64,000 bases of DNA, taken from positions 489,269-553,268 of the forward strand of contig NZ_FUWR01000001.1 of assembly GCF_900167465.1 (NCBI RefSeq), in the 5' to 3' direction. How positions within the stretch are numbered: position 1 is the first letter of the stretch; the number at the start of each line of letters is the position of its first letter. Both the position numbers and the translations under genes were made by a program. The notes under the pieces were generated by a model. That model was not told where the DNA came from and made no database searches. It saw only the letters and a list, made by a program, of their open reading frames with translations. Shown here piece by piece: positions 8,711 to 17,359 of the stretch. The stretch comes from Trichlorobacter thiogenes (GTDB lineage Bacteria; Desulfobacterota; Desulfuromonadia; Geobacterales; Pseudopelobacteraceae).

Positions 8711-9220
8711 ATGAAAAAAGACTTTGTACGTTTTATAGCATTGCCCGCCTGTGTCTGCCTTGGCTCACCGGTCGATTCTTCGCTGCCCGCTGCCTATACG
8801 GCGGTGGTGCATGCCGTGCATGAGATTGTGGTTGCCGGATGTGAAAACGAGAGCATCGCCATCAGCAAGATGAAGGAAAAGCGGAAGCAGTTGGGCAAGA
8901 AGACCGTGTTTTCAGAGATTTCCATTGAACCCAAAACTGCCGGAATTGTGAAGTATCACCCGACACCGTTTGTTGCCGGACATAACATCATGACCACACC
9001 GGATGCAGATGGCGCCTATCCGGCTAAAGTGCTTTTAAAAGCGCAGCAGTTCCCTGACGGTCAGGGGCTGTGGATACAGTACAGCATCAAGGATGTGGTC
9101 TCCGGCGACAAACAGCAGCGCCACATGTACTGCGAAAAATATAAGTCCATGTTGTATTGCGGGTCACTGCCGGCCAGTTACGATCTGCGGTCCCACATGA
9201 ACGCCATCCTTACACCGTAA
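8711..9220 (+). CDS. Hypothetical protein, probably exported
   Basis: 169 residues, family not recognised. The N-terminus (KKDFVRFIALPACVCLGSPVDSSLPAAY) is a weak signal-peptide-like stretch. Four Cys in the mature part (GCENES, MYCEKY, LYCGSL) could pair in the periplasm. Its 3' end overlaps the convergent gene at 9210 by 11 bases, so both coding ends share the same DNA. The 133-base gap before it holds no gene. Confidence 0.6.
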   Translation: MKKDFVRFIALPACVCLGSPVDSSLPAAYTAVVHAVHEIVVAGCENESIAISKMKEKRKQLGKKTVFSEISIEPKTAGIVKYHPTPFVAGHNIMTTPDADGAYPAKVLLKAQQFPDGQGLWIQYSIKDVVSGDKQQRHMYCEKYKSMLYCGSLPASYDLRSHMNAILTP

Positions 9221-9959
9221 ACTCAATCAGGCAACTTCGCGTCTTCAAAGGTACTTTACCTTGTTGTAGTTTCAGATTGGTCCGCTCCGGGATGGCCAGG
9301 GTGCTGAAGTAGCTGCGCCACAGCTCTTGAAACTGAGCTTCTTCTGGTGTGAGATCAGGTTGGGCTGTCACCTCCATCGGCAGCAGCAGCCATTCCTTCT
9401 TTTCAGCATCGTACAGAATCCCCTCACCATGGCGCTGGTCATGGATTACCCATTGCTGGTCACTGAACCGTTCGGCAAAGTGGGCCCCGATCAGCAGCAG
9501 TATGCGGTGGTCAGGTGCTATGGTTGCGTAGTACAGCCCGCCCTGCAGCTGCTGGAACCTAACAAAACCCAGGTAGCGGTGTGCCTCTCGTGCCACCTGT
9601 TGGGACAGCTTCCAGACCGGCGCTACCTGTGGATGGGCCAGCATGCCGTCAATCTTCCTGCCTTGTTCAGCCTCCAGCAGAAGATAGTGGTAGATCAGCA
9701 GTTCCTGTTGGGGGTGGTCGGCCAGCAGACAGCGCCGCAGCAGTTTGAGTGAATTGTCGGAGAGACGTTTGGTCAGACGTTGCCAGAACGTCTCTGCCAC
9801 AGCCTGATCCGCACTGATGCTGATTTCGCTGTTGAACAGGCTCTGCTGATCAAGCGGGGTGACACTGATCCGCTCTACAACAGCCCGTTCTGCCAGCAAC
9901 CGGGCGTAAAGAGTCAGCAGTCCGGCCAAGGTGCCATCATAGCAATACTGACAGTTCAT
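9210..9959 (-). CDS. Putative DNA repair/metabolism protein of the TIGR03915 type, partner of the radical SAM gene
   Basis: 249 residues. It starts MNCQYCYDGTLAGLLTLY and contains SIKIS-like and PEEAQFQELWRSYFSTLAIPERTNLKLQQGKVP, typical of the TIGR03915 family that is always found next to the radical-SAM protein of the TIGR03916 family. In many bacteria this protein is fused to a uracil-DNA-glycosylase-like domain; here it ends after the TIGR03915 region and no such domain follows. Downstream partner of the gene at 10148-11440, from which it is separated by a 188-base gap holding a dispersed repeat that also supplies its AAGGAT ribosome binding site. Confidence 0.82.
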   Translation of the reverse strand: MNCQYCYDGTLAGLLTLYARLLAERAVVERISVTPLDQQSLFNSEISISADQAVAETFWQRLTKRLSDNSLKLLRRCLLADHPQQELLIYHYLLLEAEQGRKIDGMLAHPQVAPVWKLSQQVAREAHRYLGFVRFQQLQGGLYYATIAPDHRILLLIGAHFAERFSDQQWVIHDQRHGEGILYDAEKKEWLLLPMEVTAQPDLTPEEAQFQELWRSYFSTLAIPERTNLKLQQGKVPLKTRSCLIEFTV

Positions 9960-9966
9960 CTTTTAT

Positions 9967-10130
9967 CCTTAAAACGGCAGTTACTCACGCGGAGCCGCGA
10001 AGCTCGCGGAGAAAATCAAATAGTTACCTAAAAACAAGGAACAACCCTACAGGTGAAGCAATGACATGGCGTAACCAACTGCTTTTTTAGGATAATGAGC
10101 CATTTTGCGCTCTTTGTGTTCTTTCGCGGC
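9967..10130. repeat. Dispersed inverted-repeat element between the two DNA-repair genes
   Basis: On the minus strand the element ends with GCGTGAGTAACTGCCGTTTT followed by AAGG (9967-9990), a 24-base sequence also found exactly at 24321-24344 and 49949-49972. Next to it lies GGAGCCGCGAAGCTCGCGGAG, and at 10105-10130 the related TTTTGCGCTCTTTGTGTTCT with CGCGGC in the opposite sense. It fills most of the 188-base gap. Confidence 0.6.
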
Positions 10131-10147
10131 AATTGCTTTCATGTTGT

Positions 10148-11440
10148 TCACAGCTCACCCGTAATCAGGCTGGCGGTTTCATCAACTACCGGCTGTTCCA
10201 AATCAAGACTCAGCTGTACCGGACGCTTCTGTTTTGGCCCATCCACCAGCCTGCTGCGCAGGCTGCTATTCTCAAGTTTGATCTCTCCGACATATCGGCC
10301 ACGGGCAGTAATGAAGTAGCGGGCCCGCTTCATGACAATCCCCAGGCGGGTCAGATCGTCAATCCCCAGATGTCCCTGCCGCCGGGCCTGAATAATCCGC
10401 TGGGCAGAGCGGACCCCGACCCCTGGCACCCGCAGCAGCTCTTCATAACTGGCACGGTTGATCTCCAGCGGAAACAGCTCCAGGTGGCGCAAGGCCCAGC
10501 CGGTCTTGGGATCAAGTTCGCTGTCCAGATTGGGGCTGGCCTCATCCAGCAGCTCATGGGCGGAGAAGCCGTAGTAGCGCAGTAGCCAGTCTGCCTGATA
10601 CAGGCGATGTTCACGCCGCAGTGGCGCCTCGGGCCGGGCTGGCAGACGGGTGTCTGCCACGGTGGGAATGAAGGCAGAATAGTAGACCCGCTTCAGGTCC
10701 AGCCGCTGGTAGAGTTGTTCAGACAGGGTCACGATCTGGCGGTCAGATTCACCCGTGGCCCCCACAATCAGCTGGGTGCTTTGCCCGGCCGGTGCAAAAC
10801 TCGGCACCTTGCGGGATTGCTTCCGCTCGGCCCGGTTGGTGACTATCAGGTTGCTGACCTGACGCATCGGCTGGATCACTGCATCACGGCTCTTGTCCGG
10901 TGCCAGCAGTTGCAGGCTTTCACGGGTGGGCAGTTCCAGATTGACGCTGACCCGGTCCGCCCAGAGTCCTGCCTGCTGCACCAACAGCGGATCAGCCCCC
11001 GGCACCAGCTTGAGGTGGATGTAGCCGTTAAAGCGGTACTGTTCCCGCAGGGTGCGGACCGCCTGAATCAGCAGCTCCATGGTGTAGTCAGCAGAACGGA
11101 CCACGCCGGTGCTGAGGAACAGCCCTTCAATATAGTTGCGGCGGTAAAAGCCGATGGTCAGCTCTGCAACTTCAGCCGGAGAAAGTGTTACCCGTTGCAC
11201 GTCATTGCTGCGGCGGTTGATGCAGTAGGCGCAATCGTAGATGCAGCGGTTGGTCATCAGGATCTTGAGCAGCGAGACGCAGCGGCCATCACTGGTCCAG
11301 GTGTGACAGATACCGGTGGACGCAGCAGAGCCGATCCCGCCGTTGCTGTTAGCACGGGAGCTGCCGCTGGAAGAGCAGGAAACATCATACTTTGCCCCGT
11401 CTGCCAGTATTTTCAGCCTGTCCATCAGGTCGGTTGCCAC
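10148..11440 (-). CDS. Radical SAM DNA modification/repair protein (TIGR03916 type)
   Basis: 430 residues from a GTG at 11440, chosen for the AGGAG seven bases before it; an ATG six codons in (11425) is the alternative. The radical SAM cluster is CIYDCAYC (Cys66, Cys70, Cys73 in a C-x3-C-x2-C spacing). A helix-hairpin-helix motif near residues 345-370 (VPGVGVRSAQRIIQARRQG) indicates DNA binding. Matches the family of putative DNA-repair radical SAM proteins linked to uracil-DNA-glycosylase-like partners. Chemistry on DNA is presumed, not shown. Its partner gene follows downstream. Confidence 0.88.
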   Translation of the reverse strand: MATDLMDRLKILADGAKYDVSCSSSGSSRANSNGGIGSAASTGICHTWTSDGRCVSLLKILMTNRCIYDCAYCINRRSNDVQRVTLSPAEVAELTIGFYRRNYIEGLFLSTGVVRSADYTMELLIQAVRTLREQYRFNGYIHLKLVPGADPLLVQQAGLWADRVSVNLELPTRESLQLLAPDKSRDAVIQPMRQVSNLIVTNRAERKQSRKVPSFAPAGQSTQLIVGATGESDRQIVTLSEQLYQRLDLKRVYYSAFIPTVADTRLPARPEAPLRREHRLYQADWLLRYYGFSAHELLDEASPNLDSELDPKTGWALRHLELFPLEINRASYEELLRVPGVGVRSAQRIIQARRQGHLGIDDLTRLGIVMKRARYFITARGRYVGEIKLENSSLRSRLVDGPKQKRPVQLSLDLEQPVVDETASLITGEL

Positions 11441-11681
11441 AAAAACGCTCCTGTTATTCAATCTTGCTGCAGCATACCATATCCCTGTGACAGGATAGGT
11501 CATTCTGAGGCACTTAATGCTGCCAGTAGCAAAATCGACCTAATCACTTTACTTTATCTGACGGTATATTAGACTGGATTTCTGATGTGTTGCAAAAGCA
11601 GGTTTTGCGCGGTGACGGTTACGCCTCTTTTGTATGCCAGGTAATTGATTACTTCACACTGAGCAAGGAATTATAAGGCCG

Positions 11682-14018
11682 ATGGAACAGCTACGAATGA
11701 ATGAAGAAAAGTTGCGGCTTTTTGTCGAATATGCTCCGGCTGCCCTGGCGATGTTTGATCAGGAGATGCGCTACCTGTATGCGAGTCGCCGTTGGCTTAC
11801 TGATTATCAGTTAGGTGACCGGAACCTACGGGGGATTTCGCACTATGATATCTTTCCTGAAATACCGGAACGGTGGAAAGAGCTGCATCGTCGTTGTCTT
11901 GCAGGGGAGGCCCTGACTTCTGATGCTGATCGTTTTATACGTGCCGACGGATCGGTGCAGTGGCTGCGCTGGGAGATCCGTCCCTGGTTTTGCAATGCCG
12001 GTGATGTCGGGGGGATAGTCATCTTTTCTGAAGATATAACCAAGGTCAAGCAGGCGGAAGATGTGCTGCGTCGTTATGAGCTGCTTTCCAAACATAGCCG
12101 TGACATCGCCCTGTTTGTTCGCAGAGGAGATGGTCGTATCCTGGAGGCGAATGATGCTGCTGTCAGGACCTATGGGTATAGCCGTGAAGAGTTGTTGAAA
12201 TTGACCATTCTGGATTTGAGAGATGCTGATCATGTACATTTTGCTTATTCCCAGATGGAAGAGGCAGATACGCATGGCATCCTCTTTGAAACCGTACACT
12301 GCCATAAAGATGGTAGTACCTTCCCTGTGGAGGTCAGCTGCTGCGGGGTAGATATTGGTGATGACCGGATTCTGCTCAGTCTTGTCCGGGATATTAGCAA
12401 ACGTAAGGCTTCGGAAGATGAGCTGAAAAGGAACGCTGAAGTTGAGCATGCCCGGCTGACTGAATTGGAAGCACTCATGCAGGCAGTGCCGGCAGCAGTT
12501 CTGATCAGTCATGATCCGCAGTGTCGGGTTATCACCGGGAACCATGCCGCCTATGAGATGCTGAGGATGGAATATGGGACCAATACCTCAAAAAGTAATC
12601 CCGGCACCCATACAGACCATTTCAGGGTTTTTCATGGGGGCAAGGAGTTGTCTATTGAGGAACTGCCACTTCAACGGGCGGTAACCAGCGGAGTTCCCGT
12701 TTGTAATTTTGAAGAAGAAATTGTTTTTGACAATGGTGACCAGGTTTCAGTCTATGGCAATGCAGTACCGTTGAAGGATACGAACGGTAACATAACCGGT
12801 GTGGTGGCTGCCTTTGTTGACATTGGCCAGCGGGTGCGGGCTGAAGAAGAGGCACGAGAGGCACGAGAGGCTGCCGAGGCTGCCAATCGTGCCAAGAGTG
12901 CATTTCTTGCCAATATGAGCCATGAGATCCGCACCCCGCTCAACGGCATTGTCGGCACAGCACAATTGCTTGAATTTACTAGATTAACCAATGAACAGAA
13001 GGAATATCTTGCCGATATCAAATCATCATCTTGTACGTTGCTGTCACTGCTGAATGATGTGCTTGATCTCTCAAAGATAGAAGCTGGCAAGATCACGCTT
13101 GAATCTATTGATTTCAGGCTGCGATCAAGTATTGGTGGAGTTGTTAACTCTTTGAAATCGCTGGCGCAGTCCAAAGGATTACCGATAGAGGTACATATTC
13201 CAGATGGTGTGCCAGACTGTCTGAAGGGGGATCAGACCCGCTTCAAACAGGTGTTGCTCAACCTGCTTGGTAATGCTGTTAAATTTACCGAAGCAGGTAC
13301 TGTTTCGCTCTCTGTAGCGGTCAAAGAACAGCACGAAGATCAACTGCAGCTTGAGATAGAAGTGAAAGATACAGGGATTGGCATCTCTTCCCAAATGCTT
13401 GAAACAATCTTTGAGCCATTTACTCAGGCAGAAGCCACCCTCTCCAAAAAATACGGTGGAACCGGTCTTGGCCTTGCCATCTGTAAAAGGCTGATTAACA
13501 TGATGGGTGGTCAGTTGTGGGCAGAGAGTATCGAGGGTGCCGGAAGTACATTCCACCTTATAGCACCGTTTAGCGTGTGTGAAGTTCAAGACGAAGATGG
13601 TGTAGATGCCACTGTTCCCAAAGTATTGCCAGAATGGAGTGGGCCGCAGTTACGCATTCTGCTTGCTGATGACCATGAAATAAACCTGAAGTTTACCAGC
13701 AGGTTACTTGAAAAATTTGGTCATACGGTCATGCTGGCTCGTGATGGACAGGAGGCGCTACAGGCATGGGAACAGCATGATCCTGATCTGATTCTGATGG
13801 ATGTGAGCATGCCGATCTTGAGCGGTATTGAGGCCGTCGGAATAATCCGGGAAAAGGAACTGGCCAGTAACCTCCATGTCCCGATAGTCGCTCTGACCGG
13901 CCATGCCACGCTTCAAATCAAAGAGCAGGTAGCAAACCAGGGATTTGATGGCTGCCTGATCAAGCCTATTCCCCTGGATGTTCTGCTGCAGGAGCTGCAA
14001 CGACATTTCCCAGCATAG
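11682..14018 (+). CDS. Hybrid sensor histidine kinase with PAS domains and receiver
   Basis: 778 residues, no membrane segment, so a cytoplasmic sensor. Order: PAS (about 5-120), PAS (about 130-240), PAS (about 260-390), a short Ala/Glu-rich coiled-coil, HisKA with SHEIRTPLNG (phospho-accepting His414), HATPase with NLLGNAVKFTE and GTGLGLAICKRL, and a C-terminal receiver with phospho-Asp707 in LILMDVSMP. No output domain or neighbouring regulator on the strand, so its target is unknown. The 241-base gap before it holds no gene. A NADH:flavin oxidoreductase follows after 34 bases. Confidence 0.92.
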   Translation: MEQLRMNEEKLRLFVEYAPAALAMFDQEMRYLYASRRWLTDYQLGDRNLRGISHYDIFPEIPERWKELHRRCLAGEALTSDADRFIRADGSVQWLRWEIRPWFCNAGDVGGIVIFSEDITKVKQAEDVLRRYELLSKHSRDIALFVRRGDGRILEANDAAVRTYGYSREELLKLTILDLRDADHVHFAYSQMEEADTHGILFETVHCHKDGSTFPVEVSCCGVDIGDDRILLSLVRDISKRKASEDELKRNAEVEHARLTELEALMQAVPAAVLISHDPQCRVITGNHAAYEMLRMEYGTNTSKSNPGTHTDHFRVFHGGKELSIEELPLQRAVTSGVPVCNFEEEIVFDNGDQVSVYGNAVPLKDTNGNITGVVAAFVDIGQRVRAEEEAREAREAAEAANRAKSAFLANMSHEIRTPLNGIVGTAQLLEFTRLTNEQKEYLADIKSSSCTLLSLLNDVLDLSKIEAGKITLESIDFRLRSSIGGVVNSLKSLAQSKGLPIEVHIPDGVPDCLKGDQTRFKQVLLNLLGNAVKFTEAGTVSLSVAVKEQHEDQLQLEIEVKDTGIGISSQMLETIFEPFTQAEATLSKKYGGTGLGLAICKRLINMMGGQLWAESIEGAGSTFHLIAPFSVCEVQDEDGVDATVPKVLPEWSGPQLRILLADDHEINLKFTSRLLEKFGHTVMLARDGQEALQAWEQHDPDLILMDVSMPILSGIEAVGIIREKELASNLHVPIVALTGHATLQIKEQVANQGFDGCLIKPIPLDVLLQELQRHFPA

Positions 14019-14052
14019 TTACAGCAATATCCGGTTAAGAAGGAGGTCAACC

Positions 14053-15141
14053 ATGAAACTTTTTTCAACCTGTACCATTGGTGCTGTCAAGCTGCAGAAC
14101 CGTATCGTCATGGCACCCATGACCCGTTCACGGGCCACCAATAATCTGCCAAACAGCCTGATGGTTGAATACTATAGCCAGCGTTCAGGCGCTGGCCTGA
14201 TCATTACTGAAGGAACCTCGCCATCTCCCAACGGACTTGGCTATGCCCGGATACCGGGTGCGTTTTCAGCGGAACAGACTGCGGGCTGGAAACAGATCGC
14301 TGATGCGGTTCACCGGGGTGGAGCCCGTATCTTCATGCAGCTGATGCATTGCGGACGGGTGGGAAACAACCTTAACCTGCCAGCAGGTGCAGAGCTGGTG
14401 GCTCCTTCGGCAATTACCCTGGCGAACAAGATCTGGACTGACAGCCAGGGGGAACAGCCCTATGACCAGCCCCGGGAGATGACGCCAAAGGATATTGAGC
14501 AGGCCATTGCAGAGTATGCACTGGCAGCAAAAAATGCGGTTGCAGCCGGGTTGGATGGGGTTGAGGTGCATGGCGCCAATGGCTATCTGATCAACCAGTT
14601 TCTGGACCCAGGCTCAAATCAGCGCCGTGATGCATATGGCGGTGATGCAGCCCGCCGCAACCGGTTTGCCCTGGATGTGGCTGCTGCGGTGATCGCTGAA
14701 ATCGGGGCTGATCGGGTTGGTATCCGGCTCTCGCCCTATGGTGTCTTTAACGAAATGAGCGGTGACTATGACGGTATTGCGGAACAGTACGTTGCGCTGG
14801 CTGCAGCAGCAGGCGGGTTGGGGCTGGCCTACCTGCATCTGGTGGATCACTCTGCCATGGGGGCGCCCAAGCCGGAACCAGCCACTGTGCAAGCCATCTG
14901 TCAGGCGTTCCGTGCAGCTGGTGGAGCTGCGGTGATCCTTTCTGGTGGGTATGATGCTGCACGGGCCGAGGCTGATCTGCAGAGTGGTGCAGCAGACCTG
15001 ATCGCCTTTGGCCGCCCTTTTATTGCCAACCCGGATCTGGTGGCACGTCTGCAAAGTGGCAAAGAACTGGCGGTTCCAGACCAGGCCACCTTCTATTCAC
15101 CGGGGGAAGCTGGTTACACCGACTATCCTGGCATGCCGTAA
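14053..15141 (+). CDS. Old Yellow Enzyme family alkene reductase (FMN)
   Basis: 362 residues from the ATG at 14053, which has AAGGAGG eight bases upstream; the frame itself extends further up without a ribosome binding site. Family features: N-terminal QNRIVMAPMTRSRA, HxxN-type catalytic segment HGANGYLINQFLDP, NQRRDAYGG, and FMN-binding DLIAFGRPFIANPDL near the C-terminus. It reduces activated C=C bonds (enones, nitro-olefins, nitro-esters) with NAD(P)H. Most similar in style to NemA/XenB enzymes. Confidence 0.92.
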   Translation: MKLFSTCTIGAVKLQNRIVMAPMTRSRATNNLPNSLMVEYYSQRSGAGLIITEGTSPSPNGLGYARIPGAFSAEQTAGWKQIADAVHRGGARIFMQLMHCGRVGNNLNLPAGAELVAPSAITLANKIWTDSQGEQPYDQPREMTPKDIEQAIAEYALAAKNAVAAGLDGVEVHGANGYLINQFLDPGSNQRRDAYGGDAARRNRFALDVAAAVIAEIGADRVGIRLSPYGVFNEMSGDYDGIAEQYVALAAAAGGLGLAYLHLVDHSAMGAPKPEPATVQAICQAFRAAGGAAVILSGGYDAARAEADLQSGAADLIAFGRPFIANPDLVARLQSGKELAVPDQATFYSPGEAGYTDYPGMP

Positions 15142-15526
15142 GCAGTACGTTTTTTTCGAATGCGGTAGCCGCAGACAGACCGGGTAGCTGCGGCTACCGC
15201 ATTTCTCACAAGCGGTCTCAATATGAAACCAGATCTCAGCATGAGACCATATCCTGGCTGAACCAACAGCCTGTTCTGATTGCCAGCTACCCATAACAAC
15301 CAACCAGGCTCTCTCACCACCCTTCCCATTTTGTCAAGTTCAACCGTTAGTTTTGATTATTCCTGCGACTAAACAGGCATCTGCATTGCATACAGATGCC
15401 TGCAGGAGCTCTAAGATGTGGCTTTAATACTGCTGTAGTATAGCCATGGCCTGATTTCAGAGGTCACAGGTGACAATAATTGTGGTCAAATTAACGGCCT
15501 GAGTGGACCAACAAAAGGAGTACATT
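15142..15526. other. Structured non-coding interval before the selenoprotein gene
   Basis: No gene. It holds three inverted repeats: 16-base perfect arms at 15159-15174 and 15188-15203; GGTCTCA / TGAGACC at 15214-15220 and 15242-15248; and CAGGCATCTG / CAGATGCCTG at 15374-15383 and 15393-15402. A small ATACT-gctgt-AGTAT palindrome lies near 15434. The first hairpin follows the Old Yellow Enzyme gene but is preceded, not followed, by its T-run, so it is a poor terminator for that gene. Confidence 0.6.
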
Positions 15527-16099
15527 ATGGAAAAGATTGCCTGGATTGAATCATTTGAGGAGGGGCTCCAAAGGGCCCGGTCAGAAAACAAACTGATCTT
15601 TGCCGATTTCTTCAACCCCAACTGAATTGGCTGCAAACAGATGGACGCGGTCGCGTACATCGATGCCGAGGTGATTGGCTTCATAAACAACACCCTGATT
15701 CCCCTGCGGCTGGCAGCGGCCGATCCTGTGCTGGGGCCGCGCTACCGGGTCAAGTGGACCCCAACCCTGCTGATCCTCGACGCAGAAGGGGTGGAACAGT
15801 ATCGCACACTTGGTTTCTATCCGCCGCAGGAGCTGATCTCCTCGCTGCTGCTCGGCATCGGCAAGGCCCGCTTCAACCAGCCTGACCGTCCGGCAGCCGG
15901 TGACTGTTTCAGCGATATCATCAGCCGCTACCCGGCAAGCCCCCAGGCCCCGGAGGCGGTCTACCTGCACGGCGTCTCACGCTATATCGAAACTCATGAT
16001 GTCACCAACCTGATCGCCATCTACGACCAGCTGGCAGCCGGCTACCCTGACAGCATCTGGCTGACCAGGGCCGATCCCTACCGCCTGCTGAAGGCGTAA
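15527..16099 (+). CDS. Thioredoxin-like selenoprotein (UxxC), in-frame TGA read as selenocysteine
   Basis: 190 residues if the TGA at 15623-15625 (codon 33) is read as selenocysteine. The ATG at 15527 has AGGAG seven bases before it. Around the TGA the protein reads FADFFNPN-U-IGCKQMDA: the thioredoxin CxxC site with Sec replacing the first Cys, and GCKQM continuing the family pattern. After it come strand KWTPTLLILDAEG with the cis-Pro (TP) and a C-terminal TPR-like part. A candidate SECIS hairpin starts 14 bases after the TGA. Both halves are in the same frame with no other stop. Without Sec readthrough it would be a 32-residue fragment. Role: thiol/selenol redox enzyme of unknown substrate. 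Pirin follows after 21 bases. Confidence 0.85.
15640..15661 (+). promoter_or_regulatory. Candidate bacterial SECIS element
   Basis: GATG-g-ACGC-GGTC-GCGT-a-CATC: two four-base-pair helices separated by a G/A mismatch, closed by the loop GGTC (15649-15652). The loop starts 23 bases after the TGA, inside the range for bacterial SECIS elements, and equals the GGUC loop of Escherichia coli fdhF. It lies inside coding sequence, as bacterial SECIS elements do. Confidence 0.6.
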
Positions 16100-16120
16100 T
16101 CTGTGATGAGGTGATCAAGC

Positions 16121-17023
16121 ATGCCGCCACGTTCCATCAGCAAGGTGTTTAAAAGTATTCCAACCATTGAGGGGGCCGGTGTCCACCTCAAGCGGGCCTT
16201 TGGTTACCATCAACTGCCACTGTTTGATCCGTTTCTGATGCTGGATGATTTTCATACCGCTAACCCGGACGAGTATCTGGCCGGCTTTCCCTGGCACCCC
16301 CACCGGGGGATCGAGACCATCACCTACATCCTTGAGGGGCGGGTGGAACATGGCGACAGCATGGGCAACAGCGGGGTGATCGGGGCGGGCGACGTGCAGT
16401 GGATGACCGCCGGTAGCGGCATCATCCATCAGGAGATGCCGAAGCTGAGTCCCAGCGGCACCATGTGGGGCTTTCAGTTCTGGGCCAACCTGCCGGCCAG
16501 CCAAAAGATGATTGCACCCCGTTACCGTGATGTCCCGGCTGCCATCATCCCCGAAGTAACCCTGGAGAACGGGGTCACCATCAAGGTAATTGCAGGAAAG
16601 GTGGCTGGTGTGCAGGGACCGGTACAGGATATCCTGGCCGACCCGGAACTACTGGATGTACGCCTGCCTCCGGGTGCCGTCTTTGAACATGCCGTAACCG
16701 ATGGCTACACCGTGGTGGCCTACCTGCTGCACGGTCAGGGCTACTTTGATCAGGGTCGCGATCCCTATGCCTACGACTATGCCGGTACAGGCTGGCTGGA
16801 TCTGGAGCGGGACTGCTCCTTTGGTCCCGAGACAACCATCCTGTATGAGCACCAGGGGGAGGGCATTCGGGTGACTGCCGGCGATCAGGGGGTGCGCTTT
16901 CTGCTGCTGGTCGGCAAGCCGCTGGGTGAGCCGATTGCCTGGCAGGGGCCGATTGTGATGAACAGCCGCGAAGAGCTGCGTATCGCCTTTGAAGAGTACC
17001 ATAACGGCACCTTTGTGAAGTAG
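16121..17023 (+). CDS. Pirin family bicupin protein
   Basis: 300 residues. The N-terminal cupin has the pirin signature with metal ligands in GFPWHPHRGIETITYILEG, HGDSMGN and MTAGSGIIHQEMP, then a second degenerate cupin (LPPGAVFEHAVTDGYTVVAYLLHGQGYF). Cytosolic Fe-binding protein; family members are quercetinase-like dioxygenases or redox sensors, and no partner here defines the role. It starts 21 bases after the selenoprotein, so the two are probably co-transcribed. Confidence 0.92.
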   Translation: MPPRSISKVFKSIPTIEGAGVHLKRAFGYHQLPLFDPFLMLDDFHTANPDEYLAGFPWHPHRGIETITYILEGRVEHGDSMGNSGVIGAGDVQWMTAGSGIIHQEMPKLSPSGTMWGFQFWANLPASQKMIAPRYRDVPAAIIPEVTLENGVTIKVIAGKVAGVQGPVQDILADPELLDVRLPPGAVFEHAVTDGYTVVAYLLHGQGYFDQGRDPYAYDYAGTGWLDLERDCSFGPETTILYEHQGEGIRVTAGDQGVRFLLLVGKPLGEPIAWQGPIVMNSREELRIAFEEYHNGTFVK

Positions 17024-17048
17024 ATTAGCATGCTGTACTGTTGAGAAC

Positions 17049-17086
17049 TACGGGCGTCCATAACCAGACGCCCGTAACTGTTTTAT
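17049..17086 (+). terminator. Terminator after pirin gene
   Basis: Ten-base-pair stem TACGGGCGTC / GACGCCCGTA with an eight-base loop, followed by ACTGTTTTAT. It starts 25 bases after the pirin stop codon. The T-run is short. Confidence 0.65.
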
Positions 17087-17137
17087 GGCTCACCAGCCCA
17101 CGGAGGCCGGAGTGGATGCGGGGCTGCCATGCGGCCT

Positions 17138-17350
17138 TTACTCCTCATCCGCCTTAAATTCCAGCAGATCACCGGGCTGGCAGTCCAGATAACGGCAGAT
17201 CGCCTCCAGTGTGGCAAAGCGCACCCCTTTGACCTTGCCGCTTTTCAAGAGTGATAAGTTGGCCTCGGTAATGCCGATCTGCTCGGCCAGGTCACGGGAT
17301 TTAACCTTGCGCTTTGCCAGCATGATATCCAGATTCACCACAATCGGCAT
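17138..17350 (-). CDS. Xre/Cro-type helix-turn-helix regulator (YozG-like)
   Basis: 70 residues, a single HTH domain (VKSRDLAEQIGITEANLSLLKSGKVKG) with a short acidic tail. The DLLEF...DEE ending and size match the YozG-like regulators that pair with DUF2975 membrane proteins. It lies nine bases downstream of such a gene on the same strand. Probable autoregulator of the pair acting at the TTATTGT boxes upstream. Confidence 0.88.
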   Translation of the reverse strand: MPIVVNLDIMLAKRKVKSRDLAEQIGITEANLSLLKSGKVKGVRFATLEAICRYLDCQPGDLLEFKADEE

Positions 17351-17359
17351 AGCGCTCCC

